From an uncultured Bacillota bacterium (lineage in GTDB: Bacteria > Bacillota > Clostridia > Peptostreptococcales > Anaerovoracaceae): a DNA stretch of 35,093 bases. Position 1 is the stretch's first letter, and every line of letters begins with the position of its first letter. The position numbers were made by a program, and so were the translations under genes. The notes beneath the pieces are model-generated. The model saw only the letters and a list, made by a program, of their open reading frames with translations. It was not told the DNA's origin and searched no databases. The stretch is taken from the NCBI GenBank assembly GCA_946631075.1, contig CAMOZS010000001.1, forward strand, positions 1 to 35,093, read 5' to 3'. This document shows, in pieces, positions 7,631 through 15,065 of this stretch.

Positions 7631-8983
7631 TCATTCCTTGTCCTTCTCTGCCTCCTCGATAATCTCCTTTGGCAGGATCTTGAGCGTGATGCTCTCGATC
7701 CGGCGGTCCTTGACCGACAGGATCGTGAACACATAATTCTCATAGCTGATGGGCTGGTTCAGGTCATCGTCATCGGGGATCTCGCCCAGGATGTCGATCA
7801 GGAAACCTCCGATGGTCTCGCTGCTCTCCGACTCCAGATCGATGCCCAGCTCCTCATCGATATCGTCCAGATCCATGCTGCCGTCCAGCTGCCATGTGTC
7901 GGACCGGATCTGCTTGATCTCCGGCTCATCCTCATCGTACTCATCGTCGATGTCGCCCATGACCTCTTCGATGATGTCCTCCATGGTCACGATGCCGGAG
8001 AAGCCGCCGTACTCGTCGATCAGGATGGCGATGTGCTGCTTGGTCTTCTGCAGCTCCACGAACAGGGAGTCGATGTTCTTGGTCTCCGGAACGAAATACG
8101 GGGTCCGGAGAATGGACCGGATATCCACATTGTCAAAGCCGGATTCCCTGGCCTGGATCAGATAGTCCTTGATATAGAGGATGCCGATGATGTTGTCGCT
8201 GTCGTCCTCATAGACCGGGATCCGGGAGAAGCGCAGCTCCATCAGCTCATCGATATATTCCTCGGAAGGATCGTTGATGTCGATGGCGAAGACATCGGTA
8301 CGGGGAGTCATGACCTCGTAGGCCAGCAGGTCGTCGAAGGCGAAGACTCCGGTGATCATCTTCTTGCCCTCTTCCTTCAGTTCTCCTTTTTCCTGGCCCG
8401 CCTCCAGCATGGAGACGATGTCTTCTTCTGAGTATTCATTGTAATCGTATTCGATCCTCTGCCGGAAAAGCTTGAGGAAGAGAAAGACGATCCCTGAGGA
8501 GATGGCGGTCATGGGTTTCATGATCCCGATGAGAAAATGGCAGAAACCGGCGCTGAACATAGCGATCCCGTCGGGATGAAGGACAGCCAGCCGCCTGGGC
8601 AGAAGCTCAGTGAAGGCGCACATGACCAGGGCCAGAAGAAGGATCAGGATGGCAAGGGCGACTACGCCCAGCATGTCTCCCCGGGGCATGCCCGCGTACA
8701 CCAGACCTCTTTCAATGGGCCGCAGGAAGAAAAGCACCGAAAAGGCGGCTGCGCACAGGGCCAGCAGGACGCTGGCCGCCCGCATGGCCGGCATATAGGT
8801 CCCCGGATCATCGATGATCTTTTCCAGATCTTCCGCCCGGGTATTTCCCTCCTCGGCAAGTGACCGGATATGGACTTTATTGACCGCGGAGAGGGCTCTC
8901 TCCGCCGCGACCACATAAGCGTTGGCCGCGATGATCAGGATGAAACAGATTATACTCCATATAGGCACGATATCGGATTCCAT
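7631..8983 (-). CDS. CNNM/CorC (HlyC) family membrane transporter, putative Mg2+ efflux
   Basis: 450 residues with the typical order: an N-terminal CNNM membrane domain with four hydrophobic segments (about residues 5-27, 65-90, 100-125 and 145-170), a pair of CBS domains (about 210-325, with YEVMTPRTDVFAID and FSRIPVYEDDSDNIIGILYIKD) and a C-terminal CorC/HlyC domain (TWQLDGSMDLDDIDEELG, then TIGGFLID). The stretch DEYDEDEPEI between CBS and CorC domains is very acidic. Relatives in Bacillota have been shown to export Mg2+; the old hemolysin label is not functional evidence. The start has an excellent AGGAG site 7 bases upstream. It follows trhP after 38 bases and is the last gene before the asp23 promoter. 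Confidence 0.9.
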   Translation of the reverse strand: MESDIVPIWSIICFILIIAANAYVVAAERALSAVNKVHIRSLAEEGNTRAEDLEKIIDDPGTYMPAMRAASVLLALCAAAFSVLFFLRPIERGLVYAGMPRGDMLGVVALAILILLLALVMCAFTELLPRRLAVLHPDGIAMFSAGFCHFLIGIMKPMTAISSGIVFLFLKLFRQRIEYDYNEYSEEDIVSMLEAGQEKGELKEEGKKMITGVFAFDDLLAYEVMTPRTDVFAIDINDPSEEYIDELMELRFSRIPVYEDDSDNIIGILYIKDYLIQARESGFDNVDIRSILRTPYFVPETKNIDSLFVELQKTKQHIAILIDEYGGFSGIVTMEDIIEEVMGDIDDEYDEDEPEIKQIRSDTWQLDGSMDLDDIDEELGIDLESESSETIGGFLIDILGEIPDDDDLNQPISYENYVFTILSVKDRRIESITLKILPKEIIEEAEKDKE

Positions 8984-9021
8984 GAAATACTCCTTTTGTC
9001 TTGTATATCAAACACTTATAT

Positions 9022-10239
9022 TCAGTTCTGTCTCCTGCGTAGGATCCAGTCGGTATCCACAGGATGGTCCATCTTCATCTTCAGGATCTGCTGGGGATGA
9101 GGGGCAGCTTCGATAGCCTCCCCCTCCTCATCATACATCTCGCTGATCTTCTGGCTGAAGCCGGCATTTCCGGGGCCGAAGACCTCGATCTCATCGCCCA
9201 GGACCATCTTGTTCCTCTGCTCCACCACAGCCAGTCCGCTTTCCGGATCGTAGCTTCTGACCAGGCCCACGAAGGCGTAGTCCCTGGAATAGGCGCTGGA
9301 GGAATAGTTCTGATCCTCCGCCCCCGGCTGATGATAGTAGAAACCGGTGGTGAAATTCCGGTGGCTTGCCTTCATCATCTCTTCCATCCAGGCCGGATCG
9401 AAATCCTGCCCCGCCTCATAGGCGTCGATGGCCTTCCGGTAGGCCCCGATCACGTGGGCGATATAGAAGATGCTCTTCATCCGCCCCTCGATCTTGAGGG
9501 AGGTCACTCCAGCCTTTGCAAGATCTCCGATATGGTCCAGCATGCAGAGATCGTTGGAGTTGAAGATGTAGGTCCCCCGGTCATCTTCCTCCACCGGCCA
9601 GTACTCGCCCGGCCTCTTCTCCTCCTCCAGCCTGTACTTGTAGCGACAGGGATGGGCGCATGCTCCCCGGTTGGCGTCCCGGCCGGTCATGAAATTGCTC
9701 AGAAGGCAGCGGCCCGAATAGGAGATGCACATAGCTCCGTGGGCGAAGGCCTCCAGTTCCATGTCCTCCGGGATCTGCTGGCGGATCTGGCCGATCTCCT
9801 CCAGGGAAAGCTCTCTTGCCAGGACCAGTCTGCGGATCCCCATGTCGTACCAGAACCGGGCCGACAGATAGTTGGTCGTGTTGGCCTGGGTCGACAGGTG
9901 GAGCTCAGCCTCCGGGAAATGCTCCCGCAAAAGCTGGATGACCGCCGGATCCGACACGATAAAGGCGTCGATGGGTATATCCGAAATGGTCTCCAGGTAT
10001 TCCTGCAAAGGCTGCAGGTCCTCGTTGTGGGCGTAGATGTTGAGGGTCATGTGGCAGCGGACCCCCCGCTCGTGGGCGTAGGCCGTGCACTCCCGGATCT
10101 CCTCGGTGGTGAATCCCCCTGCTCCCGCCCTGAGGCTGAATTCCTTGCCGCCGAAATAAACGGCGTCAGCCCCGTAGCGGATGGCTATCTTCAGTTTTTC
10201 CGGATCGCCTGCCGGCGCCAGTAATTCGATGTGCTTCAT
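9022..10239 (-). CDS. trhP: U32 family tRNA hydroxylation protein (TrhP/YrrO-like)
   Basis: 405 residues of the U32 collagenase-like family. It has the N-terminal ELLAPAGDPEKLKIAIRYGADAVYFGG segment, LSTQANTTN, AFAHGAMCISYSGRC with four cysteines (C171, C178, C194, C198) that fit the iron-sulfur ligands of the family, and the SLKIEGRMKS segment. TrhP proteins hydroxylate uridine 34 of certain tRNAs to 5-hydroxyuridine. The neighbour trmR encodes the methyltransferase that turns this into 5-methoxyuridine, and mltG lies upstream, matching the Bacillus yrrL-yrrM-yrrN-yrrO order. Bacillus has two U32 genes here; this window has one. The start overlaps the trmR stop by 4 bases. The peptidase name is historical. 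Confidence 0.87.
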   Translation of the reverse strand: MKHIELLAPAGDPEKLKIAIRYGADAVYFGGKEFSLRAGAGGFTTEEIRECTAYAHERGVRCHMTLNIYAHNEDLQPLQEYLETISDIPIDAFIVSDPAVIQLLREHFPEAELHLSTQANTTNYLSARFWYDMGIRRLVLARELSLEEIGQIRQQIPEDMELEAFAHGAMCISYSGRCLLSNFMTGRDANRGACAHPCRYKYRLEEEKRPGEYWPVEEDDRGTYIFNSNDLCMLDHIGDLAKAGVTSLKIEGRMKSIFYIAHVIGAYRKAIDAYEAGQDFDPAWMEEMMKASHRNFTTGFYYHQPGAEDQNYSSSAYSRDYAFVGLVRSYDPESGLAVVEQRNKMVLGDEIEVFGPGNAGFSQKISEMYDEEGEAIEAAPHPQQILKMKMDHPVDTDWILRRRQN

Positions 10240-10937
10240 GATCTGATAAACTCCTGATAGGCTTCCCTGTCGATCCGGCTGATGGAGACCCCGTCCCCAA
10301 CGGTCAGGATGCAGGTGTCCGCGTAGGGAAGCTCCTTGAGAAACTGAAGAAAGTCGCGCATATTGCGGATGCTGGTCCGGTGCTTATGGGCCGCCTCCTC
10401 GGGAGCGATGGCCGTAAGTCCCCTCATCAGGACATTGTCGCAGACGATGAGGGCGTCCTCGCTGACCAGGGGCAGGCACAGGTCCCAGAATTCACGGTAA
10501 TGGCTCTTGGCGGCGTCGATGAAGACGAAGTCGAAGCCCTCTTCCGAGGCCCTGAATTCCGAATCGTTCATTTCCTCCAGGACGTCCTGGGCGTTGCCGT
10601 TGATCACGAAGATCTGGCCGCTGTGGCCCAGCTGACGGATGTTGGAGCACGCCGTCCGGTAGAGAGACTCGTCCCGTTCGATGCTGAGTATGTCCGCCTT
10701 GCAGCATTCCGCGAAAAAGCACGCCGAATAGCCGATCGCAGTCCCGATCTCCAGGATCCGCGCCGGCTTCTGCAGGGCGACCAGGATGCGCAGGAGCTCT
10801 TCCGTGTCCTTCTGGATGATGGGCACATGATGTTCCTCCGCGAAGGACCTCAGTTCCATCAGGGACGGGTCCGGCTCCTGATAAAAGGCATCCACATAAG
10901 AAGATATTAGTTCGCTTACTATATTGTCACTGTCCAT
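10236..10937 (-). CDS. trmR: tRNA 5-hydroxyuridine methyltransferase (YrrM-like O-methyltransferase)
   Basis: 233 residues, class I SAM-dependent O-methyltransferase of the catechol-type (Methyltransf_3) family. SAM motif ILEIGTAIGYSACFFAE is at about residues 61-77, and the metal-binding acidic segment FVFIDAAKSHYREF at about 133-146, followed by DNVLMRG. TrmR methylates 5-hydroxyuridine at tRNA position 34 to 5-methoxyuridine, which widens decoding of pyrimidine- and purine-ending codons. The assignment rests on family plus the conserved context with mltG and trhP; without the context it would only be an O-methyltransferase. The start directly abuts the mltG stop and the end overlaps trhP by 4 bases. 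Confidence 0.88.
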   Translation of the reverse strand: MDSDNIVSELISSYVDAFYQEPDPSLMELRSFAEEHHVPIIQKDTEELLRILVALQKPARILEIGTAIGYSACFFAECCKADILSIERDESLYRTACSNIRQLGHSGQIFVINGNAQDVLEEMNDSEFRASEEGFDFVFIDAAKSHYREFWDLCLPLVSEDALIVCDNVLMRGLTAIAPEEAAHKHRTSIRNMRDFLQFLKELPYADTCILTVGDGVSISRIDREAYQEFIRS

Positions 10938-12026
10938 TTACTGAGCCAGATCCTCCTCGCTCCATGGGTGTTCACTGATGTTTTTCTCGTGCTCCGCTTC
11001 TGTCTTGGCGTAGTAGACCGTTCCGTCCGGTCCCGCGAAGAAGAAGAGGTAGTCGTTGTCTTCGTAATTGATCACCGAATCCATAGCGTCGGAGATCACC
11101 TGACAGATGGGTCCCGGCGGAAGTCCCGCCACCTTCCTGGTGTTATAGGGGCTGTCGCTGGAAAGCTGGCTGACCTTGAGGTCTACCCTGTCCTCCTGGA
11201 AGATGTAGCATACGGTAACGTCGCTGCCAAGGGACATGCCCTCCTCCAGCCGGTTCATGAATACGCCGGCCACTCCCGCCTGATCATCGGCCGTCGCCTC
11301 CTTGGTGACGATGGATGTCATGTTCAGGAATTCATGGCCGGTGAAGCCGCTGGCTTCGATCTGAGCCTTCCTCTCGGTCAGGGCCTCGTCCATCTGGTCA
11401 AGACACATTTCGGTGAAGCTTTCGATGGTGACATCATCGGATGTCAGATAATAAGTATCCGCGTAAAGGTATCCTTCCAGAGGATACATGACCTTGTCGT
11501 CCAGGATCTCATCGGTCAGGAACCAGTACTTGTCGATCAGCTCCTTCAGATACTCCGTATCGCACCACTTGTTCATGATCTCCTTGGGATAGTAGCCCAA
11601 CTGCTCCGAGATATCGTTGGCCACCTGCTCCAGACGGGCTCCGTCGGCCACCTTGATGGACTCCTTGAGCAGATAGTCGAAGTTGCCGGTGTTGATGACC
11701 TCCATGATCTCAGGGAAGGTCATGGACTTGTTCAGCAGGTAGGTATTGGCCTGCAGGGAGTCGTATCCGCCGATCTTGGCCTTGATCTTGGCGGCGGTCC
11801 GGTTCTTGACCAGGCCCTGTTCATCCAGCAGGTCCACGATATAGGAGGCTCCGCTTCCGGAGGGGATCTCCACCGTGATCTCATCGGTATTGGACGGGTC
11901 CGGAGCGCCCAGACCGTTCAGGTAATACAGGATCCCGCCGGAAAAGGCGGCGACGATCACAACGATGATGATCGCGATCCATTTGAGCTTCGATCCTTTT
12001 TTCTTAGCAGCACCAGTTTCGGACAT
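10938..12026 (-). CDS. mltG: Endolytic murein transglycosylase MltG (YceG-like)
   Basis: 362 residues. A short basic cytoplasmic start is followed by one membrane helix (about residues 14-35), a LysM-like region (ITVEIPSGSGASYIVDLL) and the YceG catalytic domain. The catalytic glutamate is in SIVTKEATADDQAGVAGVFMNRL (E243), followed by LGSDVTVCYIF and the signature SPYNTRKVAGLPPGPICQ. MltG cleaves nascent glycan strands outside the membrane and sets their length. The start has a good AGAGGTGATTT site. The gene begins only 33 bases after the efp terminator hairpin and I see no obvious promoter between them. trmR and trhP follow without gaps. Confidence 0.94.
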   Translation of the reverse strand: MSETGAAKKKGSKLKWIAIIIVVIVAAFSGGILYYLNGLGAPDPSNTDEITVEIPSGSGASYIVDLLDEQGLVKNRTAAKIKAKIGGYDSLQANTYLLNKSMTFPEIMEVINTGNFDYLLKESIKVADGARLEQVANDISEQLGYYPKEIMNKWCDTEYLKELIDKYWFLTDEILDDKVMYPLEGYLYADTYYLTSDDVTIESFTEMCLDQMDEALTERKAQIEASGFTGHEFLNMTSIVTKEATADDQAGVAGVFMNRLEEGMSLGSDVTVCYIFQEDRVDLKVSQLSSDSPYNTRKVAGLPPGPICQVISDAMDSVINYEDNDYLFFFAGPDGTVYYAKTEAEHEKNISEHPWSEEDLAQ

Positions 12027-12051
12027 AAATCACCTCTTACGCGAAAATAAC

Positions 12052-12086
12052 CTATAAGAAAAAGGAACGACAGATCGTTCCTTTTT
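12052..12086 (-). terminator. Intrinsic terminator of efp
   Basis: A perfect 12-bp stem with a 4-base loop (12059-12070 pairs with 12075-12086) reads AAAAAGGAACGA, TCTG, TCGTTCCTTTTT on the minus strand and runs into TTTTTCTTATAGG. It lies 8 bases after the efp stop. The A-run before and T-run after make it work in either direction. Confidence 0.9.
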
Positions 12087-12094
12087 CGGAATCA

Positions 12095-12655
12095 CTATTT
12101 AGATCTGCCCAGGTATTCGCCGGACCTTGTATCGATCTGGATCCGCTCCCCTTCTTCGATGAAGATCGGGACCTGGACCACCGCGCCCGTTTCCACGGTA
12201 GCGGCCTTGGTGACGTTGGTGGCTGTATCGCCCTTGACGCCTGGTTCTGTCTCTGTGACCATCAGGTCAACGAAGTTGGGGGCGTCTACCTGGAAGGCGT
12301 TGCCCTGATAGAACTTGATGGTCGCTTCGTCGTTCTCTCTCAGATATTTGATGGCTTCTTCTACCTGATCATATGCCAGGGGGATCTGATCGAAAGTCTC
12401 AGGATCCATGAAGTAGTACAGCTCTCCGTCGTTGTACAGATACTGCATGGTCTTGGTCTCGATGTGAGCCTTCGGGAACTTGGCGTCCGGGTTGAAGGAC
12501 TCTTCCTTGATGGCTCCGGTCAGGATGTTCTTGTGCTTGGTTCTGACGAAAGCAGCTCCCTTGCCCGGCTTCACGTGCTGGAAATCCAGAACCACATGGG
12601 GATCGCCATCTATTTCAAATGTAATGCCTTTTCTGAAATCACCTGCATAAATCAT
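12095..12655 (-). CDS. efp: Elongation factor P
   Basis: 186 residues, full length, with the KOW-like N-terminal domain and two OB domains. EF-P enters the ribosomal E site and helps peptide-bond formation at stalled polyproline stretches. The tip loop reads HVKPGKGAAFVRTK with a lysine at position 32, so it is of the lysine type; which modification enzyme acts on it is not visible here. The C-terminal signature RIQIDTRSGEYLGR is complete. The gene is monocistronic by appearance: a strong promoter precedes it and a strong terminator follows. The start is preceded by AAAGGCGAG at suitable spacing. Confidence 0.97.
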   Translation of the reverse strand: MIYAGDFRKGITFEIDGDPHVVLDFQHVKPGKGAAFVRTKHKNILTGAIKEESFNPDAKFPKAHIETKTMQYLYNDGELYYFMDPETFDQIPLAYDQVEEAIKYLRENDEATIKFYQGNAFQVDAPNFVDLMVTETEPGVKGDTATNVTKAATVETGAVVQVPIFIEEGERIQIDTRSGEYLGRSK

Positions 12656-12696
12656 AGTATCTCGCCTTTCTCTTTTTCGATATCATTAACGTAACG

Positions 12697-12726
12697 ATTA
12701 TACCAAAACAATGTCGTATTAGTCAA
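12697..12726 (-). promoter_or_regulatory. Strong SigA-type promoter of efp
   Basis: On the minus strand TTGACT (12721-12726) and a perfect TATAAT (12697-12702) are 18 bases apart, 41 bases upstream of the efp start codon. The -35 box begins 8 bases after the ylbF stop. I see no terminator between ylbF and this promoter, so efp may also receive read-through. Confidence 0.8.
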
Positions 12727-12734
12727 TTACTCTG

Positions 12735-13088
12735 TTAGCCCATCTTGAAGGGACCGTCCAGTCCGAAATCGGACACCTCTCCGACGATCTTGTAGACGTC
12801 GGACATCATCATGGTGAACCGCATCTGGCACTGCAGATAGTTGGCAGCCAGGGGGTCCTGCATCAGGACTACGCTCAGCTGCTGCAGCTGCTGGAAGGCT
12901 TCTTCATCGACGGCCTGCCCCATCATCTGCATGGTCTGCAGCTCCAGCTGCTTGCTCATGAAATCCTTGATGGCCTTGTCCAGATCCGGATTTGCCTCGA
13001 TCTGTTTCTTGGTGGAGTCGAACTGCTTGAATTCCTCGGACTCACGGATGGCTCTGGCCAGCTGATGGGCCTGATCGTATACGTTCAT
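12735..13088 (-). CDS. YlbF/YmcA family protein
   Basis: 117 residues, helical, with the family pattern AHQLARAIRESEEFKQF and a long central helix KQIEANPDLDKAIKDFMSKQLELQ, then FQQLQQLS and a C-terminal YLQCQMRFTMMMSDVYKIVGE. In Bacillus the YlbF, YmcA and YaaT proteins form a complex that helps RNase Y mature polycistronic messages. Its place 15 bases after the RNase J gene fits a role in RNA turnover, but a direct partnership here is inference. It is the last gene of the relA-to-ylbF series. Confidence 0.85.
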   Translation of the reverse strand: MNVYDQAHQLARAIRESEEFKQFDSTKKQIEANPDLDKAIKDFMSKQLELQTMQMMGQAVDEEAFQQLQQLSVVLMQDPLAANYLQCQMRFTMMMSDVYKIVGEVSDFGLDGPFKMG

Positions 13089-13103
13089 CTCATGCTCCTT
13101 TCC

Positions 13104-15053
13104 CTATACTTCCTGGAAAATGGGAAGTATGATCGGCGTGCGCTTTGTTTTCTGGTATATGTATTTTCTTACTTCTTCACGGACCTTGGTCTTGATGGCG
13201 TTCCAGTCGGTCGTGTTCCTGTCCAGACAGGATACGATGGAATCCTCAGCGATGCTGCAGGCCTTGTCGATCAGGTCCTCGTTTTCCCGGGCATAGACGA
13301 ATCCCCGGGTGATGATGTCGGGCCCGGCGACCAGCCTCTGTTCATTGCTGTCGATGGCCGCCACCAGGATGACCAGTCCCGACTCGGAGAGCAGGCGGCG
13401 GTCCCGCAGGACGATATTGCCTACATCGCCGACTCCAAGGCCGTCGACCATGACCGGTCCGGCCTGGACTGCCTTGGCCGTCTTTTTGGCGCTGTCCGCC
13501 GAAACGGACAGGGCGTCGCCGTTCTCCAGCAGGAAGATGTTGTCCGGGTCCATGCCCAGATATTCCGCCAGCTGGGCGTGCTTCTGCAGGAAGCGGTATT
13601 CCCCGTGGACCGGCATGAAGAATTTAGGCCGGATCAGGGAGTGCATCAGCTTCAGCTCTTCCCGGCAGGCGTGGCCCGATACATGAGTCTCCGCGATGTC
13701 GGAATAGATGACCTCCGCCCCCTTCTCGATCAGCTGATCGACGACGTTGGATACGGTCAGCTCGTTTCCGGGTACCGGCGTTGAGGACAGGATGACCATG
13801 TCCCCCTTCTTGATGTGGATGGTCTTATGCTCCATGGAGGCCATCCGGGCCAGAGCCGACATGGGCTCGCCCTGGCTTCCGGTGGTGATGATGACCAGCT
13901 GGTCGTCGGGGATGTTCCTGGTCCGGTTCAGGTCCACCAGCATGTGGTCCGGGATCCGGATATAGCCCAGTTCCTTGGCCAGCTCGAACACGTTGACCAT
14001 GCTCCGCCCGGAGATGGCCACCTTGCGCTTGCACTGGAGGGCGATATCGATGATCCTCTGGATCCGGTGCACATTCGATGAGAATGTGGCGATGATGATC
14101 CTGCTCTTGGCGCTGCGGAAGATGATGTCCAGGGTCTCCCCTACCTTCATCTCCGACCGGGTGTACCCCTGCCGCATGACGTTGGTGCTGTCCGCCATCA
14201 TCAGCAGTACCCCTTCGTTTCCGATCTGGGCCAGACGGCCGAAGTTGATCTTGTTGCCGTCCACCGGCGTATAGTCGATCTTGAAGTCGCCGGTATGGAA
14301 GATGGCTCCTGCCGGCGTATCGATCTTCAGGCAGATGGAGTCCGCTATAGAATGGGTGATCCGCTGGGCTTCCACCCGGAAATACTTGCCCAGGGGGAAG
14401 ATGTCCCCCGCCTCGATATAGTGCATGTCCGCCTTCAGACCGTGCTCGTCCAGCTTGTTCTGGATCAGGCCCAGAGGGAACCGCATGCCGTAGATGGGCA
14501 CGTTCAGCTCCTTCAGCAGGAAGGGAATCCCTCCGATATGGTCTTCGTGGCCGTGGGTGATCACCAGGCCGCGGATCTTCTTGTCTGTTTCCTTGAGATA
14601 GGTAAAGTCCGGAATGACCTTGTCGATGCCGAACATGTCGTCATCGGGAAAGGACAGGCCGCAGTCGATGATCATGATCTCGTCGTCATACTCGATAGCG
14701 GTCATGTTCTTGCCGATCTCGTGAAGGCCTCCCAGGGGGATGATCTTAACGGGCAAAGTCTGGACCGGCCGGCTCTTGCGGGCCTTGGCGGCAGAAGCCC
14801 CTGTCTGGGCTGCTTTCTTGGCCCCTTTCTTGACCGTTTTGGCGGGCTTGGTGTTCCTGACCGGATTTGCCGGCTTGGCGGGCTTGCTTTTCTTGGTCCC
14901 CCCTGCCGGTCTTGCCGGCTTGTAGGCCCTTGCCCCTGCCCCCTTGGCAGGTCTTGCCTGTTTGTTTTTGGTATTTCTTGCTCCCGGCCGGGCCGAAGGT
15001 TTGCCCTTGGCCCGGGGGGCTGCTGATTTATTGTTTCTCTTTTTTTCGCTCAT
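13104..15053 (-). CDS. rnj: Ribonuclease J with a long basic N-terminal extension
   Basis: 649 residues. The RNase J core (about residues 101-649) has the usual length and motifs: LGGLHEIGKNM, the zinc-binding HGHEDH (167-172), the MADSTNVMRQGYTRSE segment, beta-CASP motifs ATFSSNVHRIQ and TTGSQGEPMSAL, and HVSGHACREELK with FMPVHGEYRFL. It is a 5'-3' exo- and endonuclease that processes and degrades RNA. The first 100 residues are not part of the core: they are made almost only of Lys, Arg, Ala, Pro, Gly, Ser and Thr, with repeated KPA/RPA units, and are probably disordered and RNA-binding. The ATG has a good site and lies 12 bases after leuS. Bacillus has two paralogues (J1, J2); one is seen here. 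Confidence 0.94.
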   Translation of the reverse strand: MSEKKRNNKSAAPRAKGKPSARPGARNTKNKQARPAKGAGARAYKPARPAGGTKKSKPAKPANPVRNTKPAKTVKKGAKKAAQTGASAAKARKSRPVQTLPVKIIPLGGLHEIGKNMTAIEYDDEIMIIDCGLSFPDDDMFGIDKVIPDFTYLKETDKKIRGLVITHGHEDHIGGIPFLLKELNVPIYGMRFPLGLIQNKLDEHGLKADMHYIEAGDIFPLGKYFRVEAQRITHSIADSICLKIDTPAGAIFHTGDFKIDYTPVDGNKINFGRLAQIGNEGVLLMMADSTNVMRQGYTRSEMKVGETLDIIFRSAKSRIIIATFSSNVHRIQRIIDIALQCKRKVAISGRSMVNVFELAKELGYIRIPDHMLVDLNRTRNIPDDQLVIITTGSQGEPMSALARMASMEHKTIHIKKGDMVILSSTPVPGNELTVSNVVDQLIEKGAEVIYSDIAETHVSGHACREELKLMHSLIRPKFFMPVHGEYRFLQKHAQLAEYLGMDPDNIFLLENGDALSVSADSAKKTAKAVQAGPVMVDGLGVGDVGNIVLRDRRLLSESGLVILVAAIDSNEQRLVAGPDIITRGFVYARENEDLIDKACSIAEDSIVSCLDRNTTDWNAIKTKVREEVRKYIYQKTKRTPIILPIFQEV

Positions 15054-15065
15054 ATTCCTCTCTTA

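Noticed and set aside
14754..15053. KPA/RPA units in the rnj 5' end as a DNA minisatellite
   Set aside because: The units are irregular in length and sequence at the DNA level; only amino-acid composition is repetitive.
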